NCBI GenBank assembly: GCA_025360045.1 | Contig: JANYCY010000062.1 | Coordinates: 1 to 38,445, forward strand | Direction of reading: 5' to 3' | Origin: Janthinobacterium sp. | GTDB taxonomy: Bacteria > Pseudomonadota > Gammaproteobacteria > Burkholderiales > Chitinibacteraceae | DNA: 38,445 bases | In this document: positions 33,543 through 38,445 of the stretch, piece by piece | Numbering within the stretch: position 1 is the first letter of the stretch | How the letters are laid out: each line of letters starts with the position of its first letter | Translations under genes and position numbers: made by a program | Notes under the pieces: generated by a model | Database searches by the model: none | What the model was told of the DNA's origin: nothing | The model's input: the letters and a program-made list of their open reading frames with translations, nothing else

Positions 33543-33873
33543 CATAAGACCTCCGGATCATGGGCATTGGGCGTGGATTGATCGGCAAGGGGCACAAGAT
33601 TGTGGTGAGGACAAAGGCTTTACTGGCGACTTCGCGTATAAAATCTGGCTCAAGGCCCACATGATTGGCCCAGTCATCAAGGCGTTTGCTACGCATAAAA
33701 TCACAGGCATCGCGCTGCTGATTGCTCGCATCGAGGATGGTGCGAGTCAGCATGGCCACGACCAATCTCACTTCGGGGAAGTTGCCGATGCTGTGGCGCA
33801 GAAGTATTTTTTCGATAGATTTGGCGCTGATCTGGGCCGATACCCGTAGCGGAGTCTTGCGGGCGGTTTTCAT
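33532..33873 (-). CDS. Small phage protein before the primase
   Basis: 113 residues from the ATG at 33873, which overlaps the nuclease stop (ATGA). The middle has a helix-rich section (IGNFPEVRLVVAMLTRTILD, DACDFMRSKRLDDWANHVGL followed by EPDFIREVASKAF) that resembles the short helical proteins encoded next to phage primases. The ..FL/FMRS..LDDWA..VGLEPDF.R pattern recurs in proteobacterial prophages without a known function. The C-terminus is Pro/Arg-rich and overlaps the start of the primase gene, whose ribosome site lies inside it. Confidence 0.6.
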   Translation of the reverse strand: MKTARKTPLRVSAQISAKSIEKILLRHSIGNFPEVRLVVAMLTRTILDASNQQRDACDFMRSKRLDDWANHVGLEPDFIREVASKAFVLTTILCPLPINPRPMPMIRRSYDGL

Positions 33874-34607
33874 GGCCGTTCCATCCAGCAGCGATCCTGC
33901 CAAGCGCACATCTTGCATTCAAAATGGCTTGGATCGACAAAGGCACGGGGCAGTAATTCGCCTGCGGCCGTGGCGCTGATAACCCTTACGGCGCGGTCTG
34001 ATATACGCTGCGCCAGTGCCGCATTAAATGGCACCAGCTCGGTATAGATTTCCATCGTATCGGCATTGAGCGCGGTAAAAATGGCTGGGTTTTCATGCAA
34101 CTCCAGGTAGGCTTGATAGATCGCCACCTGTGCCGCATAGATGGGTTTGGAGACGGCTAAACCTTGCTTAAGGAGTGCGTTCCACGACTTCGCGCCTAAA
34201 GCTTTGCACTCCCACAGTGCCGGATAGGCAAAGCCTTCTGGACCATCGACGAACTTGCCGTCGATATGGCCTTGCACTCGGCCATCGAGGGTGATGAAAC
34301 CGAACTGCTCGCCATTCCGTTGATGGGTGCGTAAGTCGAAACCGGCATCGTGCAGCCATTGGGCCATGACCTCCTCCAGCACATGCCCTCGACGGAATAT
34401 TCGCAAGATACGGCCTTCAATTTGTTCCCCATAGTCGATGGCTGCACCGACGTATTCAAATTGCAATTGACGCTCACAAGTGGCCCCCAACCTTGATGCT
34501 CCGAGGTATTCGCGTTTGGGTTCTCGTTCGTGCGCTCGCTGTAAACCAATATCGATGAGGGCAGTGAGCCGGGCAGAAATGCTATTAGTTGAATTAAAAT
34601 CGATCAC
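33870..34607 (-). CDS. Cas4-like PD-(D/E)XK nuclease with probable Fe-S cluster
   Basis: 245 residues from a GTG at 34607 with a perfect GAGGAG seven bases upstream. RecB-type nuclease residues are His75 (FRRGHVLEE), Asp116 (GHIDGKF), Glu133-x-Lys135 (LWECKAL) and the Gln motif QVAIYQAYL (160-168). Cys44 (GATCERQ) together with a C-terminal Cys-x2-Cys-x5-Cys (FECKMCAWQDRCW) repeats the iron-sulphur arrangement of Cas4 and AddB nucleases. It probably acts as a phage recombination exonuclease giving single strands to the ATPase and ssDNA-binding protein encoded upstream. The cluster is inferred from cysteine spacing only. Confidence 0.82.
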   Translation of the reverse strand: MIDFNSTNSISARLTALIDIGLQRAHEREPKREYLGASRLGATCERQLQFEYVGAAIDYGEQIEGRILRIFRRGHVLEEVMAQWLHDAGFDLRTHQRNGEQFGFITLDGRVQGHIDGKFVDGPEGFAYPALWECKALGAKSWNALLKQGLAVSKPIYAAQVAIYQAYLELHENPAIFTALNADTMEIYTELVPFNAALAQRISDRAVRVISATAAGELLPRAFVDPSHFECKMCAWQDRCWMERP

Positions 34608-34617
34608 AATTTTTCTC

Positions 34618-34734
34618 CTCAATCGTGCGGTGGGAAATCCATGCCTTACCCGTCCAAGCCGCGCCGATGCTTGCCTAACCAATCCGCACCGGACCGATCC
34701 GTGTTACACCATGCCTTTCCTTACCATGAGTGGC
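34618..34734. repeat. Degenerate GGTAAGG/GGCATGG repeat spacer
   Basis: On the minus strand this 120-bp gap reads as short imperfect units: GGTAAGG, GGCATGG, CGGATCGGTCCGG, GGATTGGTTAGG, GGGTAAGG, GGCATGG. Such purine-rich runs often fill gaps between phage recombination genes. The ribosome site of the nuclease (34615-34620) is at its left edge. No open frame is called here. Confidence 0.45.
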
Positions 34735-35181
34735 TTACTTCCTTGGCTCCCACGGTAAGTCGTCGCCCATCGTAAACAGGTCTTTTTCTGCCTTAGCCGT
34801 AGGCGCAGTTGCTGGCTTAACCACGACCTCCACCGCCTCGCTCTCCGCTCGAATTTGCGTATCTTTAAACTCATACATGGCGCGGGTGTAACACAGCACA
34901 ATCGCGTCGATGACCCGTAGTGCCTCCGCCTCGCTGTAATTCCCAAGCGCTTTTTTAAAGCCGATTTCACTTGCTACTTGGCCGAAGGCCTTCAGGCAAG
35001 AGCGCATGGCGGCCATTTCAAAATCGATTGCATTCATCATCGGAATCTCCGTAGGCTCGCCATACATCTTGTAAAACACGTCCTGACAGCGTTGCGAGCA
35101 AAACACATGGTCAAGCTGGCGCTGAGTATCATTGCGATACCTCGCGCCTCTTGCTTGGTGCTTACAAACCCAGCATTTCAT
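34735..35181 (-). CDS. DUF6511 zinc-finger phage protein
   Basis: 148 residues. The N-terminal zinc finger is Cys-x2-Cys (MKCWVCKHQARG) with Cys-x3-Cys (HVFCSQRCQDVFYKMYG). The middle matches the DUF6511 core: DFEMAAMRSCLKAFGQVASE, IGFKKALGNYSEAEALRVID, then AIVLCYTRAMYE. The tail is acidic and ends DDLPWEPRK, a usual close for this family. GAGG lies seven bases before the ATG. It is encoded in nearly every position between an ssDNA-binding-like and a nuclease gene in related prophages, from memory, so a recombination/replication accessory role is inferred. Confidence 0.78.
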   Translation of the reverse strand: MKCWVCKHQARGARYRNDTQRQLDHVFCSQRCQDVFYKMYGEPTEIPMMNAIDFEMAAMRSCLKAFGQVASEIGFKKALGNYSEAEALRVIDAIVLCYTRAMYEFKDTQIRAESEAVEVVVKPATAPTAKAEKDLFTMGDDLPWEPRK

Positions 35182-35190
35182 GGGTGGGCC

Positions 35191-35817
35191 TCATTGCGCC
35201 CAAGACGGTTTACCGGGTGCAGCGGGCTTTGCTTTGGCGGCTTTTTCGGGTTTGGCAGCAGCGCTTGCCGCCGCTGATGCTCCTTGTGCAGGCGCTGAAA
35301 TGCCCAAACCCATCCGCTCGGCGTAGTCGGCGTGATCGGGTTCAACTGCGATCTTGACCACATTGCGGTCTTCACCTTTTTGGTCTTTTTCGATATCAAC
35401 GCGAGCCAGAAACTCCAGTCCATCTAACTCGTCGAAACCGCTAATACGCCGTGCCGCACACGCTTCCGGGTTGTTGTCGTCGGGATGGATATTGCGAGCA
35501 CTATTGAGCGCTGCGCGGATAAAACTGCGCCCCATTTGTCCCCAAGTTGGGCCTTTAGGTGAATACAGGCCGATTAGGCTCCATAGCTTGCGTTTGTCGT
35601 AGGGACCCGCCGTCACCACAAATTCGCACATCAAATAGATCGAACCAGTATCAAATGACTCGCTGGCATAGCCGCCCGTCCAGCCTTGCTCAGCGTCGTC
35701 GTGGCCGCCGGGCTTGATGCTCATGCGTAGTGGCACGATCGTGCCTTTTGGGATCAGATCGAAGCCAGATTGCTGAGCATCGGCGTCATTAAAATCATTC
35801 CATGCGTGATCACTCAT
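35191..35817 (-). CDS. Putative phage ssDNA-binding protein
   Basis: 208 residues. About 20-165 form a beta-rich domain (GTIVPLRMSIKPGGHDDAEQ, GSIYLMCEFVVTAGPYDKRK, LDGLEFLARVDIEKD) that resembles the OB-fold DUF669/SSB-like proteins of phage recombination cassettes. The tail is a low-complexity Ala/Lys/Pro linker ending PGKPSWAQ, similar to a flexible SSB tail without the usual acidic tip. AAGGAG precedes the ATG, which overlaps the ATPase stop (ATGA). The pairing with a RecA-like ATPase upstream and nuclease downstream supports the call; direct homology is not proven here. Confidence 0.65.
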   Translation of the reverse strand: MSDHAWNDFNDADAQQSGFDLIPKGTIVPLRMSIKPGGHDDAEQGWTGGYASESFDTGSIYLMCEFVVTAGPYDKRKLWSLIGLYSPKGPTWGQMGRSFIRAALNSARNIHPDDNNPEACAARRISGFDELDGLEFLARVDIEKDQKGEDRNVVKIAVEPDHADYAERMGLGISAPAQGASAAASAAAKPEKAAKAKPAAPGKPSWAQ

Positions 35818-36698
35818 GATGTTTGCTCCTTAGTGGCTGTCTTGCGGGTGGCCTTTGCTGGGATGTATTCAGCATTGGCAACGAGTCGAGCCGCACACTT
35901 ATCGATCAACTTGCCCAGATGCGGCTCTTCGACCATGTCCAAACGGCCGCTTCTATCTTTGGCCGGATAGCTCCATGGATTGTCGGTGTGGGTGATAAAA
36001 GCGCGATAAGGTAAGGCAGGCAGTGCTTCCTCCTCACTCGCGGCCGCAGGCAGAAACGCCAGCGTAATCACCTCATCGATCACACCGGGTAATTCGAGCG
36101 CCGTCTTCGCCCCCTCCAGCTGAAGGGCGAAATAGCGCCGGTTGTAGTCGTCGGTTTTTTCTTCGAGGATGGCCACAAACACCACGTGTTTATCGCGCAC
36201 ATGCTGCAAATGCGTCAGAGCAGCAATCATCTCTGAGCCAAGCAGCCCATAGGCACCACGGGTGTCGGGTTTATTGGTTTTTTCAGAAAAGGCTTGGGGC
36301 TGGGTTTTGGCCCAAGCGAGGCACAGGCGGGACAACACCGTGATGCTGTCGACAAAGTAATAGCGATATTTGGCCAGCTGAGCGGGGTCGCCATAGTGCT
36401 GACACACCGCATCAAAATGGGCTTGTGAGAAGGATTGATCCGGTGCTGCCGCTGGATTGGCCCCCGCCAAAAACACCACCAGATCTCTAAACTCTGGCCA
36501 TGACCGAGGGCGGATGGTATCGCCGTGCCAATCCTGCACCGCGATATCACCGGCCTCCAAATCAACAAACATGGTTTCCGATTCAGGCAGAGTTTTAAGC
36601 TGAGAGGTCTTGCCCACACCTGGAATACCGACGAGGACAATCTTGGCGCAGCGATGCTCTTTCATGCGCTGCTCGGCAGAAATAATAGGTAAGCTCAT
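35814..36698 (-). CDS. RecA-like AAA ATPase, Sak4 type
   Basis: 294 residues from the ATG at 36698 (AGGGGG upstream, ATGA overlap with the preceding stop). Walker A is GIPGVGKT (24-31). Walker B-like YYFVDSIT lies at about 132-139 in a RecA core without the DNA-pairing N- and C-terminal domains (AAA_24 family). Sak4-type proteins of phages anneal or stimulate annealing of single strands together with an ssDNA-binding protein; that partner is probably the next gene. The acidic/Lys C-terminus is not conserved. The family is clear; the biochemical role is from known relatives. Confidence 0.82.
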   Translation of the reverse strand: MSLPIISAEQRMKEHRCAKIVLVGIPGVGKTSQLKTLPESETMFVDLEAGDIAVQDWHGDTIRPRSWPEFRDLVVFLAGANPAAAPDQSFSQAHFDAVCQHYGDPAQLAKYRYYFVDSITVLSRLCLAWAKTQPQAFSEKTNKPDTRGAYGLLGSEMIAALTHLQHVRDKHVVFVAILEEKTDDYNRRYFALQLEGAKTALELPGVIDEVITLAFLPAAASEEEALPALPYRAFITHTDNPWSYPAKDRSGRLDMVEEPHLGKLIDKCAARLVANAEYIPAKATRKTATKEQTS

Positions 36699-37198
36699 GG
36701 CGTACCCCCTGCATCGAAAGTCAGTGTGAATGACGGCTTGCCGGGTTCTATGCTGCGGGCCTCGGTAAATTGCGCCTGTAATGTCGGAGGCCAATTGGTG
36801 TAATGTGATTCGCTGACGGAGAATTTAAAGTCGATGTAGTCAGACACTTTCTCACCAGACTCTGAGATGCGAGCGGCGATGGCGGCTAGTTGCACTTGAT
36901 CCCATGTGACTTTTTTAGGCAGCACAAAAGCAATTTTGAGCGGGCCATCGGTGAGGTGGGTGGTACCAAAATCGCGGTCAGAATCACGCAGTGCAATTCG
37001 GGCTCGTTCTCCGTAGCTGTATTCCAAGGCTGTATCGAATTTGCTATTGGCTTGCTTGAACCAGTTGCTCAGTTCAGCGAGGTTGAGGGCGATCTGGTGT
37101 TTTTGCTCGGGTAGCAGGCTGGCCAATTGGCAGACCGACATCTCAGCAAGGTCGGATGGGAAAACGGTAAAGGCGGCGGCAGAAGGGATCTTATTCAT
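36695..37198 (-). CDS. Unrecognised early phage protein
   Basis: 167 residues from the ATG at 37198, seven bases after AGGGA and overlapping the HTH gene by eight bases. The N-terminal helix-rich half (LAEMSVCQLASLLPEQKHQI, ALNLAELSNWFKQANSKFDT) looks like a coiled coil. The second half has alternating strands (LKIAFVLPKKVTWDQVQLAA, SVSESHYTNWPP) and ends PGKPSFTLTFDAGGTP. It lies between an excisionase-like gene and the annealing ATPase, so an accessory role in recombination is possible. I do not recognise the family. Confidence 0.6.
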   Translation of the reverse strand: MNKIPSAAAFTVFPSDLAEMSVCQLASLLPEQKHQIALNLAELSNWFKQANSKFDTALEYSYGERARIALRDSDRDFGTTHLTDGPLKIAFVLPKKVTWDQVQLAAIAARISESGEKVSDYIDFKFSVSESHYTNWPPTLQAQFTEARSIEPGKPSFTLTFDAGGTP

Positions 37199-37451
37199 GA
37201 CTGGCTCCCTGTGCTTGCAAGCGCTGAGCAGGGCTTTGCCGCAGATTATTGGCCTCAAAATCTTCTACATCTTCTAAGCGATACATCACGCGACTAGCCA
37301 GCTTTAGATACACAGGTCCTATACCGCGATGCCGCCAGCCAATAAGCGTGGCTTCAGCAAGCCCCCAGCGGTTAGCGAGCTGCTGTGTTGTGAGATTGAT
37401 GAGCGGGGTGGTGTTCCGAGAGGAACTTACAGATTGAGCTTGAACTTGCAT
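37191..37451 (-). CDS. HTH excisionase/AlpA-like DNA-binding protein
   Basis: 86 residues. A MerR-like winged helix covers about 20-66: LTTQQLANRWGLAEATLIGW, RHRGIGPVYLKLASRVMYRL, EDVEDFEA, the pattern of HTH_17/excisionase proteins. The ATG at 37451 has AAGGAGG nine bases upstream; a longer reading to 37478 lacks any site. It is the first clear gene of the early operon and faces the repeat array at 37495-37701, which is where it, or another regulator, could bind. Excision, activation (AlpA-like) or repression are all possible. Confidence 0.75.
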   Translation of the reverse strand: MQVQAQSVSSSRNTTPLINLTTQQLANRWGLAEATLIGWRHRGIGPVYLKLASRVMYRLEDVEDFEANNLRQSPAQRLQAQGASHE

Positions 37452-37494
37452 TTTGATGTGCCTCCTTAGAAAGGGCACATCTCATTGTCCGGAT

Positions 37495-37701
37495 GAAGTT
37501 ATGGAGTAGGTATGGAGGAAGTTATGAATTTTGAGCTTGAACTTATGGTTTTTATTTTTGTAGTTAACTGTATTTTTCTTTTTTTATGAGTTTTTCACCG
37601 AAGTTATAAATTGCAAACCGCGAACTTATGGTTTTTTTACGTTTATCCACTAAAAACTTATGGATTTTTCGATCACTTATGTTTTTCGCCGAAGTTGGTA
37701 T
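37495..37701. repeat. Array of GAASTTATGG-type direct repeats
   Basis: Copies start at about 37495, 37518, 37539, 37600, 37622, 37654, 37673 and, more degenerate, 37691. The base unit is GAA(G/C)TTATGG, often followed by TTTTT. The first three are 21-23 bp apart, about two helical turns. The cores at 37539 and 37622 are identical over 15 bases. The last copies run into the 3' end of the gene ending at 37677. The array fills the 225-bp gap upstream of the excisionase-like gene. It may be an operator array or origin iterons. Confidence 0.6.
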
Positions 37702-38165
37702 TTTCCGTAAGCTACCCTGATAAAAAAATCATTCAGCTCGCTACGAAATAGATCAATAAAGGACTGGTAACCCGTGTTAGCCAGTACATTAACATCCGCC
37801 CACTTCACTACCGGCGGCGGCGAGCCATCCTTTCCCCATGCCTGCTGGATGATTTTGGCACGTTCGTGAGAAAGCTCTCGTGGCTCGGTAAAATGAGGAA
37901 GTAACAGAGTACTACCACGTAAATACTGTACTGATCCTTGTGGCTCATTAGTTTTGAGTGGCTGGTAGTGGGGCGTCAGAATATTTCGCAACGCTTGATC
38001 AAAGCTTTCCTTGTTAAATTCTGCTAGATGATGTTGATCAAGAACCAGACTCACAATCACTTGTGCTTGTTTCGTTTGGCGGACTAAATTAAAAAAATGC
38101 GCCATGCTGTCACTTGGATCATCAGGGACTTCAGGCGATTCCTCACTCTGCTTATCTGAGTTCAT
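37677..38165 (-). CDS. Unrecognised phage protein
   Basis: 162 residues, soluble, no signal peptide. The N-terminus is acidic and Ser/Pro-rich (SDKQSEESPEVPDDPSDSMA). The rest is a single domain with TKQAQVIVSLVLDQHHLAEF, PHYQPLKTNEPQGSVQYLRG, STLLLPHFTEPRELSHERAK and a basic end. AGAAGAG lies shortly before the ATG. It is the rightmost gene before the IS66-like end, in the same direction as the early operon, and separated from it by the repeat array. I recognise no family; an early regulatory or host-interaction role would fit the position only. Confidence 0.5.
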   Translation of the reverse strand: MNSDKQSEESPEVPDDPSDSMAHFFNLVRQTKQAQVIVSLVLDQHHLAEFNKESFDQALRNILTPHYQPLKTNEPQGSVQYLRGSTLLLPHFTEPRELSHERAKIIQQAWGKDGSPPPVVKWADVNVLANTGYQSFIDLFRSELNDFFIRVAYGKYQLRRKT

Positions 38166-38305
38166 GTTTGATTACTCTTCTATGGCTTGCTCTATATTCG
38201 ATGGAGCCAGTTTTGCTTAGGTAACGCGGCCAAGTAATATTTAATCGGACTTACAAACATAGAACGTTCGTTCTTTAATGCAATACTCAATTGCTGCAAT
38301 GCACC

Positions 38306-38445
38306 GTAAGCGCCCAGCCCTCCCATCTAAACGCCACTCCCTTTTTTCGTCATGCTGAGGTTTTTATCAAGCAGGAGGATTTATGGGGGATTTGCAGGCT
38401 CGGCGCGGGGAGTGGCTACTGCGCGTGACACAGTGGCGGGAGAGC
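38306..38445 (+). mobile_element. Left end of an IS66-like element, cut by the window edge
   Basis: The sequence from 38306 begins GTAAGCGCCCAGCCC, the GTAA-type terminal inverted repeat of IS66-family elements. About 77 bp inside, a gene starts whose first residues fit the IS66 accessory protein TnpA. Only 140 bp are in the window, so the other end and the 8-bp target duplication cannot be checked. Confidence 0.6.
38383..38445 (+). CDS. IS66 accessory protein TnpA-like, partial
   Basis: 21 codons up to the window edge. ATG at 38383 with AGGAGG just upstream. The product begins MGDLQARRGEWLLRVTQWRE-S. R-R-x-E-W-L-x-R-V-x-x-W-R-x-S is the start of the small helix-turn-helix protein (Orf1/TnpA) of IS66 elements. 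The length is too short for certainty, but the match in place with the GTAA end makes this likely. Confidence 0.55.
   Translation, partial: MGDLQARRGEWLLRVTQWRES

Larger units (their letters stand above)
11729..38305 (-). mobile_element. Incomplete lambda-like prophage
   Basis: A continuous, mostly leftward set of phage genes with the order terminase small, terminase large, gpW, portal, S49 protease/scaffold, gpD, capsid E and gpFII-like connector, preceded by replication and recombination genes. The head module is syntenic with lambda. The left end is cut at the IS5 element inside the first gene after the connector; tail, lysis, integrase and repressor genes are not in the window. The right end meets an IS66-like element at 38306, which may or may not be the true end. 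Both att sites are therefore not visible. Confidence 0.88.

Overview
The window joins a stretch of ordinary chromosome to an incomplete lambda-like prophage. The chromosomal genes are a penicillin-binding D,D-endopeptidase (pbpG), a class I polyhydroxyalkanoate synthase and a thiolase (phaC, phaA), isocitrate dehydrogenase kinase/phosphatase (aceK) and a secreted FKBP-type prolyl isomerase. Together with moderate base composition they suggest a PHA-storing betaproteobacterium, plausibly Neisseriales (Iodobacter/Deefgea-like). That placement is inference; there is no rRNA or other marker to confirm it.

Layout: 1-7450 core chromosome. 7260-11728 is a junction zone made of a DUF2442/DUF4160 pair, a DDE-transposase fragment, a group II intron inserted in that transposase, and a complete IS5-type element inserted in the intron's maturase gene. 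11729-38305 is the prophage, transcribed mainly leftwards. 38306 to the right edge is the start of an IS66-like element.

Reading the prophage in its own direction (right to left): an excisionase-like HTH protein and small early genes; a recombination/replication block (RecA-like AAA ATPase, putative ssDNA-binding protein, zinc-finger DUF6511 protein, Cas4-like PD-(D/E)XK nuclease, P4-type primase-helicase, RuvC-like resolvase, DUF6362 protein); a ParB-methyltransferase; terminase small and large subunits; three fibre-like genes; gpW; portal; S49 protease/scaffold; decoration protein D; capsid E; and a gpFII-like connector. The next gene survives only as its first 17 codons because the IS5 element sits on it. 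All later tail and lysis genes are absent, and no integrase or repressor is in the window. The phage is therefore probably defective.

Three groups of genes point against the phage operons and look like cargo: parDE between portal and protease; a cysteine-free unknown protein plus a secreted HAF-repeat protein between the terminase and the structural genes; and a DUF3489 gene with a tacAT-type acetyltransferase toxin-antitoxin pair between terminase and methyltransferase.

The most unusual object is at 27116-27844. The methyltransferase carries a full-length intein (first residue Cys, TxxH block B, terminal His-Asn, then Thr) inside its conserved HP/TMKP motif. Within the intein DNA a separate HNH endonuclease gene (27141-27575), with its own Shine-Dalgarno sequence and ATG, is written on the same strand in another reading frame. 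The two frames overlap for 145 codons, so the homing nuclease appears to be overprinted on the intein instead of fused into it. Several clusters of short repeats (29293-29445, 30888-31221, 37495-37701) in non-coding prophage DNA are candidate origin or operator sites.
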